A stretch of DNA of 38,017 nucleotides from Glaciecola sp. (GTDB taxonomy: Bacteria > Pseudomonadota > Gammaproteobacteria > Enterobacterales > Alteromonadaceae), in NCBI GenBank assembly GCA_018623155.1, contig JAAZVZ010000020.1, positions 1 through 38,017 on the forward strand, given 5' to 3'. Positions 9,052 to 17,585 of the stretch are shown here, piece after piece; the stretch's first letter is position 1; every line of letters begins with the position of its first letter. The notes under the pieces are model-generated. The model ran no database searches and was not told the origin of the DNA. It saw nothing but the letters and a program-made list of their open reading frames with translations. Position numbers and translations under genes: made by a program.

Positions 9052-9633
9052 ATGGCGACAAATACCGACAAGAAATTATTAGACGTACCAAATGCGCAAA
9101 ACGGTTTTAGTAACCAACTGATTGAAACGGTCAATGAAGCCCAAATTGATTCTCCTAATATGACCCATGTTGCCACTACCTACCCAGGCATCAGTTTAAT
9201 GGTTGGTGTCGTAGTTATTGCGGTGATCAGTATTATTTTTGCTGGCCTTATTATACAGCCCTTATTTGCTCTACCTGAACAGCTTGAATACTGGAGTATA
9301 CGGATATGGGGAGGGATCGCATTATTATGGTGTTTACTTGAAGCCTATGAATATGGTGCCAATAAGCGTTTAGGTTACTGTTTACGAGAGCAAGACATCA
9401 CGATGTTTAAAGGTTGGTTATTTCGCAAAATAAGCACTCAACCGATATGTCGAATTCAACATATTGAAGTCAAACAAGGCCCTGTTGACCGCAAAAGTGG
9501 TTTGGCAAAACTACATGTTTTCAGTGCTGGGGATTTGACTCAGACCTTTATCATTCCTGGCCTCGAAAAGGAAAAGGCTGAATTTATTCGCAATACTATT
9601 TTGCATCACAAGGAATTACAACAACGTGGCTGA
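9052..9633 (+). CDS. PH-domain membrane protein, YdbS family
   Basis: A 193-residue membrane protein of the bacterial PH-domain (bPH2, formerly DUF304) YdbS type. I start it at the ATG with AAGGAG six bases upstream; an earlier in-frame ATG near 8920 would add 44 residues that look non-coding and would overlap the dapB promoter region. After a hydrophilic N-terminus come two membrane helices (GISLMVGVVVIAVISIIFAG and IWGGIALLWCLLEA). The PH domain follows over the last about 85 residues, with RIQHIEVKQGPVDRKSGLAKL, the usual edge strand-turn of this family. It overlaps the next gene by 8 bases, so the two are translationally coupled. Members of this pair are inner-membrane proteins of uncertain function; a membrane-stress role has been suggested for relatives. 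Confidence 0.85.
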   Translation: MATNTDKKLLDVPNAQNGFSNQLIETVNEAQIDSPNMTHVATTYPGISLMVGVVVIAVISIIFAGLIIQPLFALPEQLEYWSIRIWGGIALLWCLLEAYEYGANKRLGYCLREQDITMFKGWLFRKISTQPICRIQHIEVKQGPVDRKSGLAKLHVFSAGDLTQTFIIPGLEKEKAEFIRNTILHHKELQQRG

Positions 9634-11185
9634 GTTATCGCAAAACTTGCCCCAAGGTGACACTGAAACGCAAGGAAATTGGTCTCAGGTTGCGCCAATT
9701 GGGATTTTGTATTTTATACAAAATTTCATCGTGATTGTGCTCAACAATGTATTTTACATGTTACCCATCTTATTTTTACTATGGGATAAGCTCAAAGCGA
9801 GTCCATGGATTGCGCTATTAATTTTTACCGGAATTTTGGGGCTGGTCATTGGTTTTGCTGTCCTTTCATTTGTCTTTTTTCGATACCGTTTGTTTGAGGG
9901 CTCTGTTGAAGTAAAAAGTGGGATTATTTTTAAAAAGCACATTAACTTGCCTTTTAATCGTATTCAAAATGTCAAAATTGAACAGCCATTCTACTATCGT
10001 CCTTTTGGCTATGCGTCGCTCGCGTTTGACTCTGGTGGCTCACTTAGCCAAGAAGCTCGTTTAATCGCTTTGCGTCTAGACAGTGCGCAAAGTCTGAGGC
10101 AACAAATTAGCGAAAATAAAGCAGAACGCGAAATTACAGAGGCTCGACACGAAAGTTTTACCGATTCATCCACAAGACATGACGTAATAAATGAAACCGT
10201 GATCAATACCCGAAGTATTGGGGATCTCGCCATGCATGGGGTGACTTCTAACCGAGTATATTTATTACTGGCGTTTGTGGCACCTTTTATTGATGACATC
10301 ATTGAGTATTTTAGCGATAGGTTTGCTGGCTGGGGACTGAATATTCAAAGTCACATTGAAAATGACCCGACCTGGCAAATCGGTTTATATGTGATTGCAC
10401 TTTTTTTATTTTTTCTAGGGATCATGACCGTGTTATCTATCATCGGTGCGATCATACTGTTTTGGGGATTTACCTTAAGTAAAACTCAGGAAAAATTCAT
10501 TCGTCGTAGTGGACTCATTAACCGACATGAAGTCGCTGTGCCAATAAGCCGCATACAAATTGCGATTATGAAGCAAGATTGGCTCGATACTCTGTTTGGA
10601 CGCATGAATTTAAGGCTGGACCAACTTAATGCGCAAGCAAATGCAGCCAATCCAGAGGCGTTAGCCAATAAGCTGATGATACCATCCGTATTTGCTTATC
10701 AATGCAGAGACATTTTGGCCTATGTATTTCCTGAGCATCAATTGCATAACACCGCTTTTTTGAGCATCAAAAAGATGTTTATTACGCGATTTGTGTTGTG
10801 GCTTGTGCTCCCTATCACCCTTGGTTTAACCGTTCTGTTTGCATATCATGATGATCCAAATTGGTGGATTCTTTGGTTGACGCCTGTTGCCTTATCGGCC
10901 TTAATTTGGTTGCGTTGGAGACGCTGGGGATTTGCTTACACTGATGATTACATCTATATCAAAAAAGGGCTGTTAGGTGTGGATCGTTACTGCATACCCG
11001 TGCATAAAATACAACGTGTTTCGATTTCTCAAAGTTATTGGATGCGCCGTAGCCAAGTCGCGTCCATTAAATTTCATCTTGCCTCAGGGGGGTATAGTAT
11101 TCCGCTAATAGATGAAACTATTGCAAAACAACTGCAGTCTGTGATTTTATATCAAATAGAATCACAAGCACGTTCATGGATGTAA
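9626..11185 (+). CDS. Multi-PH-domain membrane protein, YdbT family
   Basis: A 519-residue partner of the preceding gene, starting at GTG with AAGGA eleven bases upstream and overlapping it by 8 bases. Three bPH2 repeats alternate with membrane helix pairs. Repeat 1 is near residues 88-150 (INLPFNRIQNVKIEQPFYY), repeat 2 near 285-340 (VAVPISRIQIAIMKQDWLD) and repeat 3 near 440-500 (IPVHKIQRVSISQSYWMRR). Each has the family pattern of a hydrophobic strand, then IQ, then a basic/aromatic turn. Helix pairs lie near 25-85, 205-280 and 385-430. The internal threefold repeat, plus one more copy in YdbS, suggests an assembly with four PH modules facing the same side of the membrane. Function is unknown. 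Confidence 0.85.
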   Translation: MAELSQNLPQGDTETQGNWSQVAPIGILYFIQNFIVIVLNNVFYMLPILFLLWDKLKASPWIALLIFTGILGLVIGFAVLSFVFFRYRLFEGSVEVKSGIIFKKHINLPFNRIQNVKIEQPFYYRPFGYASLAFDSGGSLSQEARLIALRLDSAQSLRQQISENKAEREITEARHESFTDSSTRHDVINETVINTRSIGDLAMHGVTSNRVYLLLAFVAPFIDDIIEYFSDRFAGWGLNIQSHIENDPTWQIGLYVIALFLFFLGIMTVLSIIGAIILFWGFTLSKTQEKFIRRSGLINRHEVAVPISRIQIAIMKQDWLDTLFGRMNLRLDQLNAQANAANPEALANKLMIPSVFAYQCRDILAYVFPEHQLHNTAFLSIKKMFITRFVLWLVLPITLGLTVLFAYHDDPNWWILWLTPVALSALIWLRWRRWGFAYTDDYIYIKKGLLGVDRYCIPVHKIQRVSISQSYWMRRSQVASIKFHLASGGYSIPLIDETIAKQLQSVILYQIESQARSWM

Positions 11186-11189
11186 ACTA

Positions 11190-11885
11190 ATGGCAACTAA
11201 TCAATTTCGTGTGTGGGATATTTATACCCGTCTGTTTCATTGGTTGCTGGTCATCGGCATTGGATATCAATACTACTCTGCAAAAATCTCAAACACATCA
11301 ATTGATAATCATGCACTAGTTGGATATGGCTTGTTGGGGCTGATTATTTGGCGAGTACTGTGGGGCTTTGTCGGACCTAATCCAGTGCGTTTTTCGCATT
11401 TTGTGCCATCTCCAAAAAATCTATTTCGTTATGTAAGGACTCAACCCAAGCCAATTTATGCTTCACATAATCCATTAGGTGCATTCGCCGTGCTGTTGTT
11501 TTTACTGATGATCGCACTGCAATCCATTTCAGGTCTCTTTATGACGGATGATATTTTATTCAGTGGCGTTTTATATGGTTGGCTCGATGATAGTATTAAC
11601 AACGCAATTCAATGGTTTCATAATAACAGTTTTAATGGGCTTATCGCCTTAATTACCATTCATGTAATCGCTGTGATTGTGCATGCTAAAACATCAGAGC
11701 CCTATATCATTAAAGCCATGTTTCACGGTAAGAAACCACAACACAATTATGCTGTTAGTCATACGCTAAAACTGCATCTAACTTGCGCGCTGTGCATTGT
11801 GATCAGCGCATTAAAGGTCTACTTGCTTGTCAACCATATACCAGATTGGTTAGGTATCGAGCCTGAAGACCTATTTGATTTTTAA
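11190..11885 (+). CDS. Cytochrome b561-type di-heme membrane protein
   Basis: A 231-residue four-helix b-type cytochrome of the prokaryotic b561 / Ni,Fe-hydrogenase cytochrome b family. It begins VWDIYTRLFHWLLVIGIGYQ, where the histidine in LFHW is a heme ligand. Later helices carry further histidines (NHALVGYGLLGLIIWRVLWG, and LIALITIHVIAVIVHAK). VGPNPVRFSHFVPSPKNLFRYV is the typical loop between helices 2 and 3. It probably passes electrons between quinone and periplasmic acceptors. The start lies four bases after the ydbT stop and lacks a clear ribosome site, so coupling is likely. The convergent neighbour is a periplasmic cytochrome c', a plausible redox partner by location only. Confidence 0.88.
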   Translation: MATNQFRVWDIYTRLFHWLLVIGIGYQYYSAKISNTSIDNHALVGYGLLGLIIWRVLWGFVGPNPVRFSHFVPSPKNLFRYVRTQPKPIYASHNPLGAFAVLLFLLMIALQSISGLFMTDDILFSGVLYGWLDDSINNAIQWFHNNSFNGLIALITIHVIAVIVHAKTSEPYIIKAMFHGKKPQHNYAVSHTLKLHLTCALCIVISALKVYLLVNHIPDWLGIEPEDLFDF

Positions 11886-11907
11886 TACCCAACCACTCTA
11901 GACTGAA

Positions 11908-12372
11908 CTACTTCGCCTTATAGTCATCATGGCAGGCTTTGCACGTGCCAAAAATAGCACGCATTTTGCCAACGTACTCATCAGACCGGTTATTTTTCAC
12001 AGCATCAAGTAATTCTTTCGATTTAGTCGTCATATTTTGGGCTTTTTGGTTAAAGTCGCCTTGGTTATCCCATATTGTGTCGAGTGCGGTAGTTTTTACG
12101 TCATTATTACGCGTGTCCGCCACAAAATAATCCGGGATCATTAACGAAAGTTGATGTAAGCGCGTAGCATTTTTTTCAATCAATGCTTCATCAATGGGCA
12201 TTTTCCCTTTGGCCATTGCACCAAAAGGCCCTACATTGCTTTTCACAAGTTGAAAGATGCTTTTACGAAACTCTACTGCGTTTTTAGCTTGTTTATCACT
12301 CAGTTCTGCATGAGAAGAGAAAGAGGCTAATAGCACAGTGGATACTGCAATAAGTGTTATGGATTTGAGCAT
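11908..12372 (-). CDS. Periplasmic class II cytochrome c (c'/c556 type)
   Basis: This 154-residue protein starts at the second of two in-frame ATGs because AGGG lies about eight bases before it and it then begins with a clean signal peptide (MLKSITLIAVSTVLLASFSS, cleaved after SHA). The mature chain is an alpha-helical bundle with one heme site close to the C-terminus, CKACH (Cys144, Cys147, His148). That position defines class II cytochromes c. The residue equivalent to the distal ligand would be in the first helix; FRKSIFQLVKSNVGPFGAMAKG fits the c556/c' pattern. It converges on the b561 gene with only 22 bases between stops. Confidence 0.9.
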   Translation of the reverse strand: MLKSITLIAVSTVLLASFSSHAELSDKQAKNAVEFRKSIFQLVKSNVGPFGAMAKGKMPIDEALIEKNATRLHQLSLMIPDYFVADTRNNDVKTTALDTIWDNQGDFNQKAQNMTTKSKELLDAVKNNRSDEYVGKMRAIFGTCKACHDDYKAK

Positions 12373-12420
12373 GAGATGTACCCTATACATTGTGTTTTTA
12401 TTTTATACAGTCTAAAACAA

Positions 12421-12456
12421 AAAACGGTGCGTTTCCTATAAAAATCGCACCGTTTT
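12421..12456. terminator. Terminator of dnaJ (bidirectional hairpin)
   Basis: An 11-bp perfect stem AAAACGGTGCG / CGCACCGTTTT with a 14-base loop. On the minus strand the stem runs into TTTTTTGTTTT, a strong intrinsic terminator 17 bases past the dnaJ stop. It sits ahead of the promoter region of the downstream cytochrome c' gene. Confidence 0.88.
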
Positions 12457-12472
12457 ATTAGTTTTCTTGAAA

Positions 12473-13606
12473 CTAATTTGTCAAATCATCAAAAAACTTT
12501 TTAACCCCGTCGAAGAAGCCTTGCTCTTTTGGACGATGCTTAGCTGCAGTGCCATCCATTGTTGCCTCAAACTCCTCAAGCAACGCTTTTTGTTTACTCG
12601 ACAGATTGACTGGGGTTTCGATTACCACTTTACACATCAAATCGCCAACAACATTCGAACGAACGGATTTAACCCCCTTACCACGCAAACGGAACATCCG
12701 GCCAGTTTGAGTCTCAGGAGAGACTTTTAGTTTTACTTTGCCATCTAACGTAGGCACTTGAATGTCCCCACCCAATGCAGCTGTAGTAAAGCTTAATGGC
12801 ACTTCACAGTATAGGTTATTGCCATCGCGTTGGAAAATTTCATGTTCACGCACATTTACTTGAACATACAAGTCACCAGGAGGAGCACCCATTTCACCTG
12901 CTTCACCTTCGCCTGATAAACGAATACGATCACCTGTATCGACACCTGCTGGTACTTTTACTGATAACGTTTTGGTCTTCTCTTTACGACCACGGCCATG
13001 ACAATCGCCACATGGATCACTAATGACTTTTCCTTTACCACCACACGTAGGACAGGTTTGTTGAACAGCGAAGAAACCCTGACGCATTTGTACTTGGCCA
13101 CTGCCGTGACAAGTCGAACAAGTCTTAGGTGACGTACCCGGCTTAGCACCAGAGCCGTCACACGGCTCACAACTCACTAACGTAGGTACTTGGATCTCTA
13201 TATCTTTGCCGCGAACTGCCTCTTCCAATGATAAATCAAGGTTGTAACGCAAATCACTACCACTGCGAGCACGTGAACGACCACCACCTCGGCCACCACC
13301 AAAAATATCACCAAACACATCACCAAAAATATCGCCAAAATCAGCGCCTCCTGCACCACCACCAAAGCCCCCTCGGCTTGGGTCGAAGGCATCGTGACCA
13401 TACTGGTCATACGCGGCACGCTTTTGATCGTCAGTCAATACTTCAACCGCTTCTTGGATCTCTTTAAATTTCTCTTCCATGCCTTTATCGCCCTGAGTTC
13501 GGTCAGGGTGATATTTCATTGCGAGTTTTTTATACGCTTTTTTGATTTCGCGCTCAGTTGCCGATTTACTGACACCTAGTACTTCATAATAGTCTCGTTT
13601 AGACAT
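12473..13606 (-). CDS. dnaJ: Chaperone DnaJ (Hsp40)
   Basis: DnaJ delivers substrates to DnaK and stimulates its ATPase. The 377-residue length is standard. The J domain (residues 1-70) holds His33-Pro34-Asp35. A Gly/Phe-rich linker follows (about 75-115, repeated [18 protein letters not shown]-like units). Four zinc-binding CxxCxGxG repeats come next: [24 protein letters not shown] and CGDCHGRG. The C-terminal substrate-binding barrel is complete. It lies 110 bases after dnaK, separated by a large hairpin (see 13632-13668), and is likely read from the dnaK and grpE promoters. Confidence 0.98.
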   Translation of the reverse strand: MSKRDYYEVLGVSKSATEREIKKAYKKLAMKYHPDRTQGDKGMEEKFKEIQEAVEVLTDDQKRAAYDQYGHDAFDPSRGGFGGGAGGADFGDIFGDVFGDIFGGGRGGGRSRARSGSDLRYNLDLSLEEAVRGKDIEIQVPTLVSCEPCDGSGAKPGTSPKTCSTCHGSGQVQMRQGFFAVQQTCPTCGGKGKVISDPCGDCHGRGRKEKTKTLSVKVPAGVDTGDRIRLSGEGEAGEMGAPPGDLYVQVNVREHEIFQRDGNNLYCEVPLSFTTAALGGDIQVPTLDGKVKLKVSPETQTGRMFRLRGKGVKSVRSNVVGDLMCKVVIETPVNLSSKQKALLEEFEATMDGTAAKHRPKEQGFFDGVKKFFDDLTN

Positions 13607-13631
13607 GCAACGTTCTCATTCTCGTTTCATA

Positions 13632-13668
13632 AACAAAGCGCAGTACGGTCAGGCAGCTGCGCTTTGTT
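13632..13668 (-). other. Long inverted repeat between dnaK and dnaJ
   Basis: A perfect 12-bp stem AACAAAGCGCAG / CTGCGCTTTGTT with a 13-base loop. There are only three Ts after the stem on the coding strand, so it is not a classic full terminator. It could act as a partial terminator, an mRNA processing or stabilising structure that sets DnaK to DnaJ ratio. Confidence 0.65.
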
Positions 13669-13716
13669 ACTCAATAAGGGCAGACACTAACAAGAGTGCC
13701 TACGAATTTTTAACGA

Positions 13717-15645
13717 TTATTTTTTATCGTCTTTGACTTCTTCAAACTCAGCATCAACTACATCGTCATCTGCCTTTTGTGCAGACTGCGTGTCAGCCTC
13801 TGGAGCTTCTGCACCACCTTGAGCTGCAGCTTGGGCTTGAGCAATTTCCATCAATTTCGCAGATGCTTCAATCAACGCCTGAGTTTTAGCTTCAATCTCT
13901 GCTTTGTCATCACCACGAGTCGCAGCCTCTAAATCACCAATAGCGGCTTCGATCTTGGTTTTTTCATCTTCAGGTAATGCATCACCTGCTTCTTCAATTT
14001 GTTTTTTAATTGAAGATACCATGCCGTCCGCAGAGTTACGCGCTTGTACGAGTTCTTCAAATTTTGCATCAGCTTCTTTGTTTGCTTCAGCATCTTGCAC
14101 CATTTGATTGATTTCGTCATCCGAAAGGCCTGAAGACGCTTTTATTGTGATTTTCTGCTCTGTACCGGTATCTTTATCTTTCGCTGATACGTGTAATATA
14201 CCATCTGCATCAATATCGAAAGTAACTTCGATTTGAGGTACACCACGAGCGGCTGGACGAATACCTTCTAGGTTAAATTGACCTAATGACTTGTTACCAG
14301 AAGCTTGCTTACGCTCACCTTGTAACACATGAACCGTTACTGCTGACTGATTGTCTTCTGCAGTTGAGAAAGTTTGTGACTTCTTCGTCGGGATGGTTGT
14401 ATTTTTCTCGATCAGCGCAGTCATCACGCCACCCATGGTTTCGATGCCCAGTGATAATGGTGTTACGTCTAGTAGTAACACGTCTTTCACATCACCAGAA
14501 AGTACCCCACCTTGGATCGCAGCACCTGTTGCAACTGCTTCATCTGGGTTGACGTCTTTACGCGGCTCTTTGCCAAAAAAATCCGCCACGTACTTTTGCA
14601 CAAGTGGCATACGTGTCTGACCACCAACCAAAATAATATCATTCACGTCAGAAACGGATAAATCTGCATCCGCAAGCGCTTGCTTAACAGGCGCTAAAGA
14701 GGCTTTGACCATGTCTTCAACTAAAGATTCTAATTTAGCACGTGTGATCTTAATCGCCATGTGCTTAGGACCTGACGCATCAGCAGTAATATATGGTAAG
14801 TTGACTTCAGTTTGCTGTGCAGAAGACAATTCGATTTTGGCTTTTTCACCCGCTTCTTTTAGACGCTGCATCGCAAGTGGGTCTTGTTTAAGGTCCACAC
14901 CTTGCTCTTTTTTGAATTCATCAACTAAATAGTTAATTACGCGGTTATCAAAATCTTCACCACCTAAGTGCGTGTCACCATTGGTTGCAAGTACTTCAAA
15001 CGTGTGCTCGCCATCTACTTCATCAATTTCGATGATAGAAATATCGAATGTACCACCACCTAAGTCATATACTGCAACGACGTTGTCGCCTGACTTCTTG
15101 TCCATACCGTAAGCAAGAGCGGCCGCTGTTGGTTCGTTAATGATACGCTTGACTTCTAGGCCAGCAATGCGTCCAGCGTCTTTGGTCGCTTGGCGTTGAG
15201 CATCATTAAAATACGCAGGCACAGTGATAACTGCACCAGTAACGGTTTCACCTAAAAAATCTTCTGCCGTCTTTTTCATCTTTTTCAAGACTTCAGCAGA
15301 GATTTGTGGAGGTGCCATTTTTTCATCTTTAGCTTGTACCCAAGCATCGCCATTGTCGGCTTTGATGATTTGGAAAGGCATAATGTCGATGTCTTTTTGC
15401 ACTTCTTTATCTTCGAAGCGACGACCAATCAAACGCTTGATCGCAAACAACGTATTTTGTGGATTAGTAACCGCTTGACGCTTTGCCGCTGCACCAACCA
15501 ATGTTTCGCCATCGTTTGTGTATGCGATGACGGATGGGGTTGTGCGATCGCCTTCTGCGTTCTCGATAACTTTTGCTTTGTCGCCGTCTAATACAGCCAC
15601 ACATGAGTTAGTTGTACCTAAGTCAATACCAATGATTTTACCCAT
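13717..15645 (-). CDS. dnaK: Chaperone DnaK (Hsp70)
   Basis: The 642-residue Hsp70 folds and protects proteins in the cytoplasm using ATP. The N-terminal ATPase domain (about 1-385) shows [35 protein letters not shown] and [10 protein letters not shown]. The linker [16 protein letters not shown] leads into the substrate-binding domain, a helical lid and an acidic tail ending [12 protein letters not shown] with the EEVK-type terminus. GAGGAAA precedes the ATG. It is second in grpE-dnaK-dnaJ and also has its own sigma-32-like promoter in the 89-base gap upstream. Confidence 0.99.
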   Translation of the reverse strand: MGKIIGIDLGTTNSCVAVLDGDKAKVIENAEGDRTTPSVIAYTNDGETLVGAAAKRQAVTNPQNTLFAIKRLIGRRFEDKEVQKDIDIMPFQIIKADNGDAWVQAKDEKMAPPQISAEVLKKMKKTAEDFLGETVTGAVITVPAYFNDAQRQATKDAGRIAGLEVKRIINEPTAAALAYGMDKKSGDNVVAVYDLGGGTFDISIIEIDEVDGEHTFEVLATNGDTHLGGEDFDNRVINYLVDEFKKEQGVDLKQDPLAMQRLKEAGEKAKIELSSAQQTEVNLPYITADASGPKHMAIKITRAKLESLVEDMVKASLAPVKQALADADLSVSDVNDIILVGGQTRMPLVQKYVADFFGKEPRKDVNPDEAVATGAAIQGGVLSGDVKDVLLLDVTPLSLGIETMGGVMTALIEKNTTIPTKKSQTFSTAEDNQSAVTVHVLQGERKQASGNKSLGQFNLEGIRPAARGVPQIEVTFDIDADGILHVSAKDKDTGTEQKITIKASSGLSDDEINQMVQDAEANKEADAKFEELVQARNSADGMVSSIKKQIEEAGDALPEDEKTKIEAAIGDLEAATRGDDKAEIEAKTQALIEASAKLMEIAQAQAAAQGGAEAPEADTQSAQKADDDVVDAEFEEVKDDKK

Positions 15646-15691
15646 TGCAATTTCCTCAAAAAAATTCTGGTTTTAAATAGTTACTTTCTTA

Positions 15692-15717
15692 ATAGGGTTA
15701 TTATTTGCACTTTCAAG
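15692..15717 (-). promoter_or_regulatory. Sigma-32 (heat-shock) promoter of dnaK
   Basis: The minus strand reads CTTGAA (15717-15712), 14 bases, then CCCTAT (15697-15692). This matches the RpoH consensus CTTGAA-N13/15-CCCCAT at all but one position. The -35 box lies inside a small palindrome, GCACTTGAAAGTGC. Confidence 0.75.
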
Positions 15718-15734
15718 TGCCAACCTACAAAAAA

Positions 15735-16403
15735 TTATGCTTCAACGTCAGTTGGATTAGCAGGTGCTTTTGACACCATTACCATGGCCGGACGTAATAA
15801 ACGACCATTGATTTCATACCCTTTCTGCACTACTGCAATAACAGTATTAGGCGCAACATCTGCACTTTCCTGCATTGACATAGCTTGATGCTGTTCTGGG
15901 TTAAACGGTTCACCTTGCGGATCCAACACCACCAAACCGTGTTTAGTCACCGTGTCATTGAACGTTTTTTGGGTCAGCTCTAAACCATCTAAAATTGGTT
16001 TAAGTGCTTCGTTTTCAGGATCAGCATAGCGTACAGCTTGGTCTAAACTATCGATGACAGGTAGTAAATCACCCGCAAATTTTTCTAAGGCAAATTTGCG
16101 CGCTTTATCTATTTCAGTTTCGGCACGACGTTTTGCGTTTTCGCCTTCTGCTAAAGCACGCAGAGCGCCTTCTTTTTGATCGTGCAATGCTTGTTGCGCT
16201 TGTGCTAACTGAGAAGTTAAATCAGCAATTTGAGCGTCTTTCGGATCCAGTTCGACCACCTCTGCGGTCTCGTCAGTATCAGTGTCTGGTATAGTAGATT
16301 CTGCAGTGACATCGTTAGTTTGTGTGTCAGACACTTGGTCATCCACTACTTGTGATTGCTCTTCTTGAGTTTGGTCATTTTGCGGTTCTTTCGACTCGCT
16401 CAT
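15735..16403 (-). CDS. grpE: Nucleotide exchange factor GrpE
   Basis: GrpE releases ADP from DnaK. I start it at the ATG (16403) with GGAGG five bases upstream, giving 222 residues that begin [11 protein letters not shown]. The longer in-frame ATG at 16472 lies upstream of the heat-shock promoter and cannot be in its transcript. The N-terminal 75 residues are unusually long, acidic and Thr/Asp/Gln rich. A long coiled coil (about 75-135) follows, then the beta-wing head with [21 protein letters not shown] and the closing [18 protein letters not shown], which is the GrpE signature. It is first in the grpE-dnaK-dnaJ operon and divergent from the 3-hydroxybutyrate dehydrogenase gene. Confidence 0.97.
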   Translation of the reverse strand: MSESKEPQNDQTQEEQSQVVDDQVSDTQTNDVTAESTIPDTDTDETAEVVELDPKDAQIADLTSQLAQAQQALHDQKEGALRALAEGENAKRRAETEIDKARKFALEKFAGDLLPVIDSLDQAVRYADPENEALKPILDGLELTQKTFNDTVTKHGLVVLDPQGEPFNPEQHQAMSMQESADVAPNTVIAVVQKGYEINGRLLRPAMVMVSKAPANPTDVEA

Positions 16404-16443
16404 CCTTACCTCCAAATATCGTTTAGCTTGGTTTCGTTGATAA

Positions 16444-16469
16444 ATGGGGATAATTTTTTGGACTTCAAG
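16444..16469 (-). promoter_or_regulatory. Sigma-32 (heat-shock) promoter of grpE
   Basis: The minus strand reads CTTGAA (16469-16464), 14 bases, then CCCCAT (16449-16444) followed by TTA. Both boxes and the spacing match the RpoH consensus exactly. The predicted start, near 16437, gives a leader of about 34 bases before the grpE ATG. Confidence 0.92.
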
Positions 16470-16767
16470 CATCTTTGTCTAGTTAACCCTTATTTTTTTA
16501 AGGAAATATTATGATGTGGATATAACATTGTTATTACATGAGTGGTTGTGTATTCAAAAACATGGAAATTTTGTGATACAAAACCCTGCTCTTCTCCTTT
16601 TAGAAATTTTATGTGTAATTAATGCCAAAGTATGGTTACCACCAGCTAGTAATGACTTGTTATTAGTGGCCTATCCTCTAGAATTAATGACTTAAGCATC
16701 ATCAGAGATGGGCAAACCATTCGAACTTAACAATGGATAATCACAATAACTAAAGGAATCTAGGATT
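16470..16767. other. Divergent intergenic region, grpE / 3-hydroxybutyrate dehydrogenase
   Basis: About 300 AT-rich bases without a convincing gene. The left end holds the grpE heat-shock promoter. On the plus strand TTGTTA (16657-16662) and TAGAAT (16679-16684), 16 bases apart, are a possible sigma-70 promoter for the dehydrogenase. An imperfect inverted repeat CTAGTAA-N7-TTATTAG (16646-16666) overlaps that -35 box and could be an operator. Only very short ORFs occur in the rest. Confidence 0.5.
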
Positions 16768-17541
16768 ATGAACACTCAACAAAAAACACTTTTTATCACC
16801 GGTGGAGCCAGTGGCATCGGATATGCAATGGCTGAATATTTTGGCGCGCAAGGTCACATGATTATCATTGCAGATATCAATCTTGATGCAGCTGAAGAGG
16901 CCGTCGGTAAACTCGCTGAATTAGGCTATGCCGCGCATCCGATCAAATTAGACGTTGGAAGTCTTGAAGATATTGCCAGTCTGCCTCAGCGAATGGGCGA
17001 CTTACAAGTCGATGTGTTAATTAACAACGCAGGGATCCAACATGTCTCTCGCATTGAAGATTTCCCACCTGAAAAATGGCAGCTATTGATTAACATCATG
17101 CTAGTGGGACCAGCCATGCTCACACAAACTTTTTTGCCTGGTATGCGAGAGCGCAATTATGGCCGTATTATCAATGTGGGTTCTATCCACTCTCTTGTGG
17201 CCTCCCCTTTCAAATCTGCATATATTGCGGCAAAACACGGGCTCATAGGATTAGCAAAAACGGTTGCTCTAGAAAATGGCGATAAAAACATTACTATTAA
17301 TACTTTGTGCCCAGCATACGTCAAAACGCCATTGGTAGAAGCTCAAATTGCCAAGCAAGCTATCGAAAATGGGATCTCTGAAGAAGATGTCGTGAATAAA
17401 ATCATGCTCGAACCCATGCCCAAAAAAGCATTCATCGAGCCTTTGGAACTTGCTAAAACCGCTGAATTTCTAATATCTGATGCGGCAAAAAACATGACGG
17501 CACAAACCTTAGTCCTTGATGGGGGTTGGGTTGCACGTTAA
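16768..17541 (+). CDS. bdhA: 3-hydroxybutyrate dehydrogenase
   Basis: This SDR-family enzyme interconverts (R)-3-hydroxybutyrate and acetoacetate with NAD. The 257 residues are typical. The cofactor motif is TGGASGIG (11-18) and NNAG is at 86-89. The catalytic and substrate residues known from Pseudomonas fragi enzyme are all at the right spacing: Gln91, Ser139, His141, Lys149, Tyr152 and Lys156, within SIHSLVASPFKSAYIAAKHG. The start has AAAGGA ten bases upstream. It is inserted between grpE and nadK, which are adjacent and divergent in many gammaproteobacteria. It fits ketone-body or polyhydroxybutyrate use, but no other PHB gene is in the window. Confidence 0.93.
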   Translation: MNTQQKTLFITGGASGIGYAMAEYFGAQGHMIIIADINLDAAEEAVGKLAELGYAAHPIKLDVGSLEDIASLPQRMGDLQVDVLINNAGIQHVSRIEDFPPEKWQLLINIMLVGPAMLTQTFLPGMRERNYGRIINVGSIHSLVASPFKSAYIAAKHGLIGLAKTVALENGDKNITINTLCPAYVKTPLVEAQIAKQAIENGISEEDVVNKIMLEPMPKKAFIEPLELAKTAEFLISDAAKNMTAQTLVLDGGWVAR

Positions 17542-17585
17542 AAACGTGATACATTTCCCTTAATCATAAACAAAGTGTTATACGC

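Noticed and set aside
13198-13467. Frames of 70-80 residues on both strands within dnaJ
   Set aside because: They mirror the repetitive Gly-rich region of dnaJ and have no independent signals.
16500-16640. Tiny ORFs on both strands in the grpE/bdhA gap
   Set aside because: They are 12-15 codons long, without conservation evidence or convincing start signals.
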